From: Niabella sp.
Lineage (GTDB): Bacteria; Bacteroidota; Bacteroidia; Chitinophagales; Chitinophagaceae
Length of the DNA stretch: 64,000 nucleotides
Direction: 5' to 3'
Assembly (NCBI GenBank): GCA_017744715.1
Contig: JAGIAT010000001.1
Coordinates: 496,001-560,000, forward strand
Within the stretch, counting starts at the first letter, position 1, and each line of letters begins with the position of its first letter. A model generated the notes under the pieces. The model was not told the origin of the DNA. It saw only the letters and a list, made by a program, of their open reading frames with translations, and made no database searches. This document shows, one piece after another, positions 28,168 through 36,987 of the stretch. The position numbers and the translations under genes were made by a program.

Positions 28168-28293
28168 GGCTGTATCAAAGTCTCTATTTTGTCATGACGA
28201 ACTTGTTTCGGCATCTAAAGATGACTGTTCGTCAATAGATCCTGAAACAGGTTCAGAACGACATCATGCTGTAAAGCGACTTTTGATACAGCC
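28168..28293. repeat. 126-bp MITE-like element with terminal inverted repeats
   Basis: GGCTGTATCAAAGTC (28168-28182) and GACTTTTGATACAGCC (28278-28293) are terminal inverted repeats. Inside, GAACTTGTTTCGGCATCT is matched on the other arm by AGATCCTGAAACAGGTTC, so most of the element folds back. It has no coding capacity. It lies in the 232-bp gap between divergent fumC and the WG-repeat gene. Confidence 0.75.
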
Positions 28294-28301
28294 ACTTGCC
28301 G

Positions 28302-28309
28302 CAAAGGTA
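28302..28309 (-). promoter_or_regulatory. -7 box for fumC
   Basis: TACCTTTG on the minus strand matches TAnnTTTG. Transcription from it would run straight into the MITE-like element before reaching the fumC ATG at 28143. Confidence 0.4.
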
Positions 28310-28375
28310 TTGGTAAATAAAGTTTATTTATCTTCAGCCCGGGTTTAAATATAAAAACGTGCAAAAAAGAAACGC

Positions 28376-29383
28376 ATGAAGAATCGCCTGTTCCGCTCCT
28401 GTATCCTTGTGGCTATTTTCCTGTTTCCGGCGCTGCTGTGGGCGCAGGAAAAACTGTATTATTTTATGGACCCCAAAGATTCATTGATTGGGGTGAAGGA
28501 TGATAAAGGAAGGATTGTGATTCCTCCAAAGGGAGCTTCCATCATGTATTTTGAACCGGATGAACCAATCAAAGATTCACTGATTCATCTTTTTGATTTC
28601 GATACAGCCGATACCGGTACAGCCATTTCTTTTGGCAGTATATACAACCGTAAAGGCCAGTTTTTGTACCGCCCCCTGGCTTATGATAATGGTCCGGATT
28701 ATTTTGAAGAAGGACTGGCGCGCTGTGTGTGGAAGGGGAAAGTGGGGTTTGTAAACGAACAGGGTAAGATCGCCATCCGGCCGCAATGGGATTGGGTTTC
28801 GCCGTTCAATTACGGATATGCCTTTGCCTGTAATGGCTGTTACTGGGACCGAAGCAAGGATGCGGAGCATCCGCCCATGGCCTATAAAGAAAATGCAAAG
28901 ACCTTTTATATCAACCGGGAAGGCAAAAGCGTTCAGCTGATGAAGCAGCGGAAGGCAGAAAAAGACTTGCCCGTGGATGGGGGCTATCTCCCTTACCCTT
29001 TTAAATATACCACCGGCGAGCGGAAGATCCTCGATGAAATAGAAGCAATGGAGGTGCTGTCAAAGATCCGGAATGCCAATACCGCAGCGAAAGCGGAAGG
29101 CAAGGAAGCCCTGTTGCAGTTTGAGATCGTAGGCCGTCCTTCCGCGCTGTCGCCTTATTATAAGATCCAGGGGTATAGCTATGGAAGTTTTGATAAGGAA
29201 GATCCGTTCCTGTTTTACCGGACGTTAACCGGTGATTATTTTCAGGTGGGCTGGGATGGTAAAGACAAAACGCCCTTCGCGCAATGGCTGAAAGAAGCGC
29301 TGGAATCCTGTGCGCAATATTTCCGCCAACACCCGGATGCGCCGAATCAATTTGATGTGGGGAAATACCTTGAGAAGTTGTAG
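28376..29383 (+). CDS. Exported WG-repeat protein
   Basis: 335 residues, signal peptide about 1-24 (ending ALLWAQE). The N-terminal half contains WG (beta-propeller-like) repeats: DKGRIVIPPKG, GKVGFVNEQGKIAIRPQWDWV and a degenerate third unit with NREGKSVQ. The C-terminal part is an unassigned alpha/beta region. WG proteins are common in Bacteroidota and usually uncharacterised. It appears monocistronic and divergent from fumC. Function unknown. Confidence 0.75.
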   Translation: MKNRLFRSCILVAIFLFPALLWAQEKLYYFMDPKDSLIGVKDDKGRIVIPPKGASIMYFEPDEPIKDSLIHLFDFDTADTGTAISFGSIYNRKGQFLYRPLAYDNGPDYFEEGLARCVWKGKVGFVNEQGKIAIRPQWDWVSPFNYGYAFACNGCYWDRSKDAEHPPMAYKENAKTFYINREGKSVQLMKQRKAEKDLPVDGGYLPYPFKYTTGERKILDEIEAMEVLSKIRNANTAAKAEGKEALLQFEIVGRPSALSPYYKIQGYSYGSFDKEDPFLFYRTLTGDYFQVGWDGKDKTPFAQWLKEALESCAQYFRQHPDAPNQFDVGKYLEKL

Positions 29384-29422
29384 GAGCAGCACCTGTTTCA
29401 GGTTTAATGTTTAAAGTTTCCA

Positions 29423-29663
29423 GGTTTGTTACCGTTTAAAATTCAGTGATGGTTCTCTGGTTCCGGAACGTAATCAACTGAAAACTGAAAACTGATCTCT
29501 GAAGTCTGAAATCTGATAACTGAAAACTGAATACTAATCGCCGGGGTTTAAGATTTAACGTTTTAGGTTGATTCCGGTTTGTTACCCGATGTCAGATCAC
29601 CGATCACCAACGTAATCAACTGAAAACTGATAACTGAAGACTGATAACTGAAATCTGAAATCT
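29423..29663 (-). repeat. Intergenic repeat family A, copies 2 and 3 in tandem
   Basis: Two units in the same orientation share GGTTTGTTACC and CGTAATCAACTGAAAACTGA (29469-29488 and 29611-29630, 142 bp apart), each followed by CTGATAACTGAA-type short units. The second unit matches the copy at 13568-13644 over 77 bases in inverted orientation. It fills the 286-bp gap between the WG-repeat gene and the enoyl-CoA hydratase gene. Confidence 0.75.
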
Positions 29664-29669
29664 GCCCCC

Positions 29670-30449
29670 TCAACTCCCTCTAAACTCCGCCTTCCGCTTT
29701 TCCATAAACGCCGTAATGCCCTCCCGGGCATCATTGGTGGCGATCAGTTTGCCAAAGCTTTCGGCCTCTTTTTCATAACCCGTTTTCCCGGGAGCGTCTG
29801 CCAGGTTTGCTGCTTCAATACAGGCGGCAATGGCCAGGGAGGCTTTTGTATGCATCACTGCAAGAACAGATCTTGCTTCAGCCAGCAGGCCGGCCTGGGG
29901 CACCACCCGGTTTACAAGTCCGTAATTAAAAGCAGTAACCGCATCGATCATGGTTCCTGTAAGCAACAATTCAAGCGCTCTTCCTTTACCAATCAAACGG
30001 GTCAGCCGTTGTGTGCCGCCATACCCCGGCAACAAGCCAAGATTTACTTCCGGTTGTCCGAATTTCGCATTTTCGCTGGCGATCCGGAAATGGCAGGCCA
30101 TCGCCAGCTCGCATCCGCCACCCAGCGCAAAACCATTTACAGCTGCAATAATGGGTTTGGGAGCGTTCTCAATCCGTGCAAAAAGCTGTTGTCCTTTTTG
30201 TGCAAGCGCAGTACCAGCCGCAGCATCGAGCCCGGAAAATTCAGCAATATCGGCCCCTGCAACAAAGGCTTTTTCCCCACTGCCGGTAAGGAGCGCGGCT
30301 TTCAGGTTGCTGTTGGTAATAAAATCATCGATCACCAGCGCCAGCTCTTCCAGTACGGTCTGGTTCAGCGCATTTAACTTGTCTGGCCGGTTGATGGTAA
30401 TGGTTAAGACCGCATCTTCCGCAGATGTTAATATTGTCTGATAGTTCAT
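29670..30449 (-). CDS. Enoyl-CoA hydratase/isomerase (crotonase family)
   Basis: 259 residues. The crotonase fold motifs are clear: TINRPDKLNALN (about 18-29), KAFVAGADIAEFSG (oxyanion-hole loop, about 60-73), ALGGGCELAMACHFRIA and GQPEVNLGLLPGYGGTQRL. Both catalytic glutamates of enoyl-CoA hydratase are present (GGCELAMA and QPEVNLG), so hydration of trans-2-enoyl-CoA is likely, in fatty- or amino-acid breakdown. It is a single gene with no beta-oxidation partners nearby, bracketed by repeats A and B. Confidence 0.88.
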   Translation of the reverse strand: MNYQTILTSAEDAVLTITINRPDKLNALNQTVLEELALVIDDFITNSNLKAALLTGSGEKAFVAGADIAEFSGLDAAAGTALAQKGQQLFARIENAPKPIIAAVNGFALGGGCELAMACHFRIASENAKFGQPEVNLGLLPGYGGTQRLTRLIGKGRALELLLTGTMIDAVTAFNYGLVNRVVPQAGLLAEARSVLAVMHTKASLAIAACIEAANLADAPGKTGYEKEAESFGKLIATNDAREGITAFMEKRKAEFRGS

Positions 30450-30599
30450 AAAGCTCTTTTTTACAAATCTAAGGGTTAATATTTCAGGTTTTACACGGAA
30501 TCAGGTTCAATGCAGAGAGCGGGTATTGGCTTGCAAAGATCGTGTTCCGGGTTCGACGTTTAAAGCTTCACGTTGGTCCCGTTTTTGTGCTTGATGAAT

Positions 30600-30718
30600 T
30601 TGCTCAAGGCTCAGGTGCTCATTGCTGGTTTCCGGGTATTTCATCAGAATACCGCCGAACGGGAACGGCATCTTCACATCTCTACATTTTCACATCTCCA
30701 CATTTTCAAATTTTCCCC
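30600..30718 (-). repeat. Intergenic repeat family B, copy 2
   Basis: On the minus strand it reads short GAAAATGTGGAGATGTG units, then GAAGATGCCGTTCCCG, then CTGATGAAATACCCGGAAACCAGCAATGAG, matching the copy at 15305-15444 with several small gaps. It lies in the 334-bp gap between the enoyl-CoA hydratase and DUF1800 genes; 30450-30599 has no gene or clear signal. Confidence 0.65.
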
Positions 30719-30783
30719 GTATCTTTTTAATACAGGTTTAAACTTTTTTAAATGTGAAAGGTCAATAATTAAAATACGATGTG

Positions 30784-32244
30784 ATGGCTTCCGATCAGAA
30801 AAAAAATCAACATCTTTTATGGCGCGCAGGGTTCGGGCCGGCTGTGGAGCAATTGCAGGACTTGCAGAAATACACACCCAGGGAATATTATACCGCCCTT
30901 GTAAAAGCTTCTGCCAAAGCTCCGCAATACATCAATATTGCCAGCGATGATTTATTACAGCTGTATGAATCTTACCTCACGCCGGGAAAACGGGGTATCC
31001 TTACGGCCGATGACCGCAGGATCTTAAACCGGAAACAACAGGCCGCTGTAAAGGACCTGAACCTGTACTGGCTAAAGGAAATGATCGCCAGCTCGGCACA
31101 GCTACGTGAAAAGATGGCTTATTTCTGGCATGGGCATTTTGCGTGTCGCAACGGAAACCTGTTTTACAACCAGCTTTTTCTGCATACACTGCGAACGCAC
31201 GCGCTGGGAAATTTCAAAACCCTGCTGAAAGAAGTGTCGCAGTCGGCGGCTATGCTCTACTTTCTCAACAACCAGCAAAATAAAAAAGGCCACCCCAATG
31301 AGAATTTTGCACGTGAAGTGATGGAACTGTTTACCTTGGGCCGCGGAAATTATACGGAGAACGATATCAAAGAGGGCGCCCGGGCGTTTACAGGATGGTC
31401 CGCAAATCCCCGGGGTGAGTTTGTGTTCAATAAAAAACAGCACGATGATGGTGCCAAGGAATTCCTGGGCCGGAAGGGCAATTTTGACGGGAATGATGTG
31501 CTGGATATTATTTTAGAAAAACGGCAAACCGCTACATTCATCACCGAAAAGATCTATCGTTTTTTTGTAAATGACACCATCGACAAAGACCGGGTACAGG
31601 TGCTTTCTGATGGCTTTTATAAGGATTATGATATCGGCAAACTGATGGAGCGGATCTTTACATCCGATTGGTTTTATGATGATCAGCATATCGGCGCGCG
31701 TATTAAATCGCCCATCGAATTACTGGCCGGCATCCAGCGGATGGTGCCGATGCGGCTGGATAATGATAACGCGCTGATGAACCTGCAACGGATCCTGGGG
31801 CAACAGTTATTGTACCCACCCAATGTAGCCGGATGGCCGGGCGGAAAATCCTGGATCGACAGTAGCACCCTGATGATGCGGTTGCGGATTCCGCAGCTGT
31901 TTAATGATAAAGACCTGATGAACGTAAAGCCCAAACAGGATGATGATGTGATGATGGGTCGCAAGGCCGACGGGATGGCCAACGTACCGGTAAAACAAAC
32001 GGCAAAACCCGCTTCTGGCGCGGGATTGATAAATGCGAAGATCGACTGGCCACAGTACATCACTCAATTTGAAAAAGTAAAGCGGGAAGCTATTTTTCCC
32101 ACCATTGCCGATTACCTGTTCCAGGTGAACAATGCGGGTGTGGACCAGGTGGCTGCCAAATTTGTAGACAGCACTGCCCGGGATGCATACATCCGGTCGG
32201 TAACCATTCAGTTAATGAGCACTCCGGAATATCAAATGTGTTAA
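30784..32244 (+). CDS. DUF1800 family protein
   Basis: 486 residues from ATG 30784; a GTG sits one codon upstream. Family landmarks: HLLWRAGFGP at the N-terminus, KMAYFWHGHFA, NENFAREVMELFTLGRGNYTE and GARAFTGW, then a C-terminal NVAGWPGGKSW. DUF1800 proteins have no established reaction. It is 10 bp ahead of a DUF1501 gene, the conserved partner in many bacteria, so the two are an operon. No clear signal peptide was seen, although the partner is expected to be exported. Confidence 0.9.
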   Translation: MASDQKKNQHLLWRAGFGPAVEQLQDLQKYTPREYYTALVKASAKAPQYINIASDDLLQLYESYLTPGKRGILTADDRRILNRKQQAAVKDLNLYWLKEMIASSAQLREKMAYFWHGHFACRNGNLFYNQLFLHTLRTHALGNFKTLLKEVSQSAAMLYFLNNQQNKKGHPNENFAREVMELFTLGRGNYTENDIKEGARAFTGWSANPRGEFVFNKKQHDDGAKEFLGRKGNFDGNDVLDIILEKRQTATFITEKIYRFFVNDTIDKDRVQVLSDGFYKDYDIGKLMERIFTSDWFYDDQHIGARIKSPIELLAGIQRMVPMRLDNDNALMNLQRILGQQLLYPPNVAGWPGGKSWIDSSTLMMRLRIPQLFNDKDLMNVKPKQDDDVMMGRKADGMANVPVKQTAKPASGAGLINAKIDWPQYITQFEKVKREAIFPTIADYLFQVNNAGVDQVAAKFVDSTARDAYIRSVTIQLMSTPEYQMC

Positions 32245-32254
32245 ATCCAACGCC

Positions 32255-33508
32255 ATGAACAAAAAAAGCGCTTCTTTCTTTAATAAAAAACATACAGGCC
32301 CCGGTCTGCTGATCAAACGCAAGGAATTTATACAGCTGGGTTCGTTGGCTACCGCTTCGCTGATGATGCCCAAATTCCTGAAAGCCCTGGAAAATCCTGC
32401 CGCTGTTCCTGCAGGCAACAAAGTGGTGGTGGTGCTGCAATTGAGCGGCGGTAACGATGGTTTGAACACGGTTATACCGGTGCGCAATGATATCTATTAC
32501 AAACTGCGGCCGGGCCTGGGTATCCAGCGGGATAAAACCCTGTCTCTTACAGATGAAGTATCACTCCATCCCTCACTTTCTGCCTTGAAGGCGTTGTATG
32601 ATGAGGGGAATATGGCCATCCTGAACAATGTGGGCTATCCGAACCCGGACCGCTCGCATTTCCGCAGTATGGATATCTGGCATTCGGCCAGTCAAAGCAA
32701 CGAGTACTGGAACAATGGCTGGATCGGCCGTTACCTGGATGCACAATGCCATGGCTGCGATAAGCCCACGCAGGCGCTGGAAGTAGATGATGTGTTAAGC
32801 CTGGCGTTGAAAGGCGAGCAAAATAATGCATTGGCGGTAAAAGATCCGCGCCGGTTGTTTGGTACCTCCAATGAAAAATATTTCCGGGAGATCAATAAAA
32901 ACCACGGAGGCGATCATCACGATGAAAAGCCGGTGGATTATCTGTATAAAACACTGGCCGAAACGATGTCTTCAGCGGATTATATTTTTAAGCAAAGCCG
33001 CATGCATCCTTCATCAGCGTCTTATCCCAATACCGAACTGGGCAGCGGATTGAAAACGATCGCTTCGCTTATTTTCTCCGATATCAATACCAAGGTGTAT
33101 TATATTTCGCTGGGCAGTTTTGATACGCATGTGGGCCAGGACGGGCAGCAGGGACGGTTGTTCACGCAGATGAGTGAAGCCATTAAAGCGTTTACGGACG
33201 ATCTCAAAAAGAACGGCCGGATGGAAGATGTGCTGTTGTTTACCTTTTCGGAGTTTGGAAGACGTGTGGCACAGAACGCCAGCAACGGAACCGATCATGG
33301 CACGGCCAACAATATGTTCCTGATCAGCGGCGGATTGAAAAAGAAGGGAATCCTGAATGCCATGCCCAACCTCGAAGACCTGAACCAGGGCGATCTCAAA
33401 TACAATGTTGATTTTAAAAACGTATATGCAACGATCCTTGAAAAATGGCTGGCCGCAGATTCATCAAGGATCCTGAAGGCACGGTATAATACGATGGATT
33501 TTATTTAG
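32255..33508 (+). CDS. DUF1501 family protein
   Basis: 417 residues. The N-terminus (KRKEFIQLGSLATASLMM, about 22-39) resembles a Tat-type signal but has Lys-Arg-Lys in place of the twin Arg. The sulfatase/phosphatase-like DUF1501 domain follows, with LQLSGGNDGLNT (about 60-71), NPDRSHFRSMDIWHSA (about 128-143), SLGSFDTHVGQDGQQG and FSEFGRRVAQN ... DHGTANNMF. The His/Asp-rich motifs suggest metal binding. It acts with the DUF1800 protein encoded immediately upstream; function undefined. Confidence 0.9.
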   Translation: MNKKSASFFNKKHTGPGLLIKRKEFIQLGSLATASLMMPKFLKALENPAAVPAGNKVVVVLQLSGGNDGLNTVIPVRNDIYYKLRPGLGIQRDKTLSLTDEVSLHPSLSALKALYDEGNMAILNNVGYPNPDRSHFRSMDIWHSASQSNEYWNNGWIGRYLDAQCHGCDKPTQALEVDDVLSLALKGEQNNALAVKDPRRLFGTSNEKYFREINKNHGGDHHDEKPVDYLYKTLAETMSSADYIFKQSRMHPSSASYPNTELGSGLKTIASLIFSDINTKVYYISLGSFDTHVGQDGQQGRLFTQMSEAIKAFTDDLKKNGRMEDVLLFTFSEFGRRVAQNASNGTDHGTANNMFLISGGLKKKGILNAMPNLEDLNQGDLKYNVDFKNVYATILEKWLAADSSRILKARYNTMDFI

Positions 33509-33673
33509 TTGATTGCTACTGAAGCACAGATTTAATGTACAGCAGTAGCCGCTGCTTTTAATTTAAAAAGGTTCCGGTCTTCCGGGGTTTAGTGGCAAAC
33601 ATAGAAATGATCCGTGAGCACGGCACCCGCTGCTGCTCCGCGTTGCTGCGTGAAATTTAGTGCCTCAGTGGCC

Positions 33674-33707
33674 AAAATAAAAGAGGCCGCCCGTTTGAGG
33701 CAGCCTC
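33674..33707 (-). terminator. Terminator of the YtxH gene
   Basis: GAGGCCGCC (33683-33691) pairs with GGCAGCCTC (33699-33707) with one mismatch. The A-run at 33674-33682 becomes the U-run of a minus-strand transcript. The rest of the gap from 33509 has no feature. Confidence 0.7.
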
Positions 33708-33727
33708 CCGTAAAAAGATTTCCCGGA

Positions 33728-33955
33728 TTAAATACTTTCAGCCTTCAGATTTTCCGTTTCTTCATGAACATACTCTTCAAAATCATCCGCCCGGTCTTCA
33801 AATCGGCTGGCAACACTGTCTATAAAATCCGCAAACTGATCTTTAAGATCGTTTCCCTTATCTGCAATACGCCTGCGGGTAGCGGTTCCTTTATCCGGGG
33901 CATATAAAATACCAACGATGAGGCCAAGGGCAAAACCTGTAACGAGCTTATTCAT
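33728..33955 (-). CDS. YtxH domain small membrane-associated protein
   Basis: 75 residues. The N-terminal hydrophobic helix (KLVTGFALGLIVGILYAPDKG) with the YAP(D/E)KG turn is the YtxH hallmark, followed by a charged coiled-coil-like helix to the end. Members are often stress-induced envelope proteins of unknown mechanism. It is monocistronic. Confidence 0.85.
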   Translation of the reverse strand: MNKLVTGFALGLIVGILYAPDKGTATRRRIADKGNDLKDQFADFIDSVASRFEDRADDFEEYVHEETENLKAESI

Positions 33956-34151
33956 AATATTTTAACTTTTGGGTTTAAAATTCGGGTTCTAATATAAAGG
34001 TACACAAATAACTATGCCAAAAAAAGGATTCCGGCTATTAAATAATGCAGGATACTCAGGATTTCACTGGCGGGAAATATTTTTTAAGATCAATTCCGGC
34101 ATCCGGGGTGATCAGGATGGTACTGCATTGAAGGGCATCATTTCCGCACCT

Positions 34152-34901
34152 TTAATCCCGGTAATCCCGCCCGGTAAGCTGTAAAAAAAGTCCTTCAAGC
34201 CCATCCTGTCCGTGTTCCCGCTTCAAGGCATCCAGCGTGCCCTGGCTGATGATTGTACCTCCGTCGATAAGGGCTACTTCGGTACACAGGTCTTCGGCTT
34301 CTTTTAACTGGTGTGAGGTATAAACGAGTGTAGTGCCTTTTTGATTGATCTCTTTCAGGAACTGAACAATCGCATTGCGCGATTGCACATCCACACCCAC
34401 GGTGGGTTCATCCAGGAACAGGATGCGGGGATTGTTCATCACACCAATGGCCAGGTTTACCCGGCGCTTCATACCCCCTGAGAATTCTTTCAGCGGTTTG
34501 TCCGCCACATGGCTTAAGCCCATCACGCTTAAGAGGTTTGAAATGGCCTCCTTTACCTGCCGGCTGTTTAAGCCGTACCAGGCGCCAAAGAACTCCATAT
34601 TTTCAGCCGCGCTGAGTTCTTCATAAAACGAAAAATCCTGTGGTACAAACCCGATTATGTTTTTAACAAAAGGACTGCTGGTGCGTACTTCCTTTCCAAA
34701 TAGCTGTATAGAGCCGTCTGAATAGGGCAGCAGCCCAGTCATCAGGCTCATCAGGGTTGTTTTCCCTGCGCCGTTTGGACCAAATAGCCCAAACCGGCTG
34801 CCTTGTTTAACGGTGAGCTGGAGCTGCCGGATGATGAGCCGGGATGCGCCTTTATAGCCATAGTTCAGCGTCCTGATCTGTAAAGCGTCTTCGTTCTGCA
34901 T
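34152..34901 (-). CDS. ABC transporter ATP-binding protein (orphan)
   Basis: 249 residues. Walker A GPNGAGKTT (about 39-47), Q-loop in GFVPQDFSFYEE, signature FSGGMKRR, Walker B ILFLDEPTVGVD and H-loop YTSHQLKEAEDL are intact, as in ABC-2 type export ATPases. No permease gene is adjacent: upstream (11 bp) is a DUF3109 gene and downstream is the YtxH gene. The partner permease must be encoded elsewhere. Substrate unknown. Confidence 0.88.
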   Translation of the reverse strand: MQNEDALQIRTLNYGYKGASRLIIRQLQLTVKQGSRFGLFGPNGAGKTTLMSLMTGLLPYSDGSIQLFGKEVRTSSPFVKNIIGFVPQDFSFYEELSAAENMEFFGAWYGLNSRQVKEAISNLLSVMGLSHVADKPLKEFSGGMKRRVNLAIGVMNNPRILFLDEPTVGVDVQSRNAIVQFLKEINQKGTTLVYTSHQLKEAEDLCTEVALIDGGTIISQGTLDALKREHGQDGLEGLFLQLTGRDYRD

Positions 34902-34912
34902 GGCTCTTCCGT

Positions 34913-35509
34913 TTACTGCCCGGGGGTTTCCTGGTTTTTTATTGCGATCTGGTCCAGCACATCGTAAAATTCCTGTCCGTATTTCCGGGTAATGGGTTCT
35001 TTCAGGAATTTATATACCGGAACCTGTAACGATGCGCCTAATTTACACGCCGGGCTGCACATTTTTTTCCGGGGCTCATAGTTGAGGCGCTCATAATCAC
35101 CATGTTTTCCTTTATATGAAATAATAGGGTAAAGGTGACAGCTAATGGGCTTTTTCCAGGGGATTTTGCCTTCATTATACGCCTGTTCAAAAGCGCATTT
35201 GATCAGGCCGTCCGGCTCGCGGTAAGCATATACACAGATCTCGTTGTCGCTGGGCAGGGTAGGGGTTACCCACCCGAATTCTTCATCGTATACATATTTT
35301 CCCTTTTTTTCGATCTCTGCAATAGCCGGTGCGGGCAGGTAAGGTTTTACAATTTCGTAGTATTCCTCTGTCAGCTTCAATTCTGATTCATCCAGGGGAG
35401 CGCCTGCGTCTCCGTCTTCACAGCAGCCGCCCTTGCATTTGGACAGGTCGCATACAAACTGCTTTTCAATTACATCATCGCTGATGAGTTTATTGTCAAT
35501 AACGATCAC
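34913..35509 (-). CDS. DUF3109 cysteine-rich protein
   Basis: 198 residues, cytoplasmic. Cysteine motifs CDLSKCKGGCCEDGDAG (about 19-35), a single Cys in NEICVYAYR, CAFEQAY, SCHLYPI and MCSPACKLG fit the DUF3109/YkgJ-like group, which is thought to bind a metal or Fe-S cluster. It precedes the ABC ATPase by 11 bp. A TAATTTTG box (35530-35523) lies 13 nt upstream of the ATG. Confidence 0.85.
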   Translation of the reverse strand: MIVIDNKLISDDVIEKQFVCDLSKCKGGCCEDGDAGAPLDESELKLTEEYYEIVKPYLPAPAIAEIEKKGKYVYDEEFGWVTPTLPSDNEICVYAYREPDGLIKCAFEQAYNEGKIPWKKPISCHLYPIISYKGKHGDYERLNYEPRKKMCSPACKLGASLQVPVYKFLKEPITRKYGQEFYDVLDQIAIKNQETPGQ

Positions 35510-35531
35510 TTCAATTTTTTTGCAAAATTAA

Positions 35532-35549
35532 GCACCCGGAACGGGGTGC
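35532..35549. terminator. Short hairpin between gldE and the DUF3109 gene
   Basis: GCACCC and GGGTGC form a 6-bp stem with a 6-nt loop; on the minus strand it is followed by TTAATTTT. A weak terminator for gldE is likely. Confidence 0.45.
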
Positions 35550-35575
35550 GCAGGATTTTATTTGTAAAACGCGGA

Positions 35576-36931
35576 TCAACGTCCGTTAAAGGTATGGTTG
35601 ATCGTCACTTTTGCTGTTTTTACCCGGTTCTTTTCCGTTTCCATTACTGTAAATTCAAAGTCGCCGGTTCGTACAACATCGCCGGCGCGTGTAAGCTCGC
35701 CGGAAAGCTCGTTGATCAGTCCGCCCAGCGATTCACTGTCACCCCTTACTTCATCAAATGTTTCAATGGGTAATTTTAATGCTTTGCACATATCGTGCAG
35801 CATGGTGCGTCCCTCAAAAATATAATTATTGTCGTCGATCTTGTTGATCAGCAGGTCTTCATCATCAAATTCATCCTTCACCTCACCTACCACTTCTTCA
35901 ATGATATCCTCCATGGTAACAATGCCGCTGGTACCGCCGAATTCATCCACCACCACGGCGAAATGGATACGCTTTTTTTGAAAATCGAGCAACAGGTCTT
36001 CGATCAGCTTGGTTTCCGGCACAAAATAGGGGGCACGTATTTTGGTATGCCAGTCTTTGATCTCAGATCCGTCATCCAGGTAAGGCACCAGGTCCTTGAT
36101 GTTTAATACACCGGCAATTTCATCCAGGCTGCTTTTATAAACGGGCAGGCGCGAGTAATGCAGGTCACCTACCTGCCGGATCAGTTCTTCAAAAGGGGTA
36201 TCATATGCCACGCCGCTTACGTAGAGGCGGTTCCGCATCACTTTTTTTACGGATATCTTTCCAAATTTCACAATCCCCTTCATGATGTTTTTTTCTTCCG
36301 GGGTTACCTCATCTGTTTGAATATCGATGGTTTCATCAATTTGCTGGATATTGGTTTCTTCTACTTTATTGGCGCCCACCGTACGGCCAAAGCCGTCGGC
36401 CACGGCAACCGTCCACCGGCTGATCCTTCTCAGGGAAAGATAAATCCCTTCAACGATCATGATGAGCACGGGCCATTCAAATGCAAAGCGCAGGTTGTTC
36501 TGGGTGGCCCATACGCGTGGAAAAATCTCCACCAGAAAGAGGATGGCAAAAGCGATAATGGCAAATTTCAGGAAAATGCCCCAGGTTGTATCCAGGTATT
36601 GCGCCGGCACATAATAGTTAATCAGGTAATTGGCCAGTACGATGGTACAGATGTTGACCAGGGTTTTGGCAATCAGCATGGAAGTAAAAACCTCCTTGGG
36701 CTCTTCCAGCAAATTCAGGATCCTTTTTGCGGAGGGTTGCTGCTTGGTTTTTAATACATCAATATCTTTTTCATCCAGCGAAAAAATAGCTGCCTGCGAA
36801 CCTGCAATAGAAAAAGAGATAATCACCAGCACCACCAGTGCGGCCACCAGCAGTGTTGCGTTCTGTATGCCAACAGGAAGCTGTCCCTGTACAACATCCA
36901 AAAAAACAAATACGTCAGATAGGGTTTCCAA
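35576..36931 (-). CDS. gldE: GldE-like CNNM/CBS-domain membrane protein
   Basis: 451 residues: an N-terminal DUF21/CNNM membrane domain with three to four helices (about 22-45, 80-105, 115-140), a pair of CBS domains (about 215-340, with VAYDTPFEELI and HFAVVVDEFGGTSGIVTMEDI) and a C-terminal CorC/HlyC domain. Its neighbourhood, gldE-ssb-mutY, is the usual Bacteroidota arrangement, which supports the GldE name over a generic CorC-type transporter. GldE was linked to gliding in flavobacteria, but non-gliding relatives keep it. gldD is not next to it here, so no motility claim is made. Confidence 0.8.
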   Translation of the reverse strand: METLSDVFVFLDVVQGQLPVGIQNATLLVAALVVLVIISFSIAGSQAAIFSLDEKDIDVLKTKQQPSAKRILNLLEEPKEVFTSMLIAKTLVNICTIVLANYLINYYVPAQYLDTTWGIFLKFAIIAFAILFLVEIFPRVWATQNNLRFAFEWPVLIMIVEGIYLSLRRISRWTVAVADGFGRTVGANKVEETNIQQIDETIDIQTDEVTPEEKNIMKGIVKFGKISVKKVMRNRLYVSGVAYDTPFEELIRQVGDLHYSRLPVYKSSLDEIAGVLNIKDLVPYLDDGSEIKDWHTKIRAPYFVPETKLIEDLLLDFQKKRIHFAVVVDEFGGTSGIVTMEDIIEEVVGEVKDEFDDEDLLINKIDDNNYIFEGRTMLHDMCKALKLPIETFDEVRGDSESLGGLINELSGELTRAGDVVRTGDFEFTVMETEKNRVKTAKVTINHTFNGR

Positions 36932-36987
36932 TATTTCAGTTTTCGTGAAGCAGATCTTTCAAAGGCGGTTCATCCGCCGGTTCATCT

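Noticed and set aside
34152..35509. ABC ATPase plus DUF3109 as a two-gene transport system
   Set aside because: DUF3109 proteins are soluble cysteine-rich proteins, not permeases; only an operon link is claimed.
36158..36754. 198-residue plus-strand ORF
   Set aside because: It runs opposite the well-supported gldE-like gene and has no domain; a shadow frame.
35576..36931. Gliding motility locus
   Set aside because: Only a GldE-like gene is present; no other gld or spr gene is in the window, so motility cannot be inferred.
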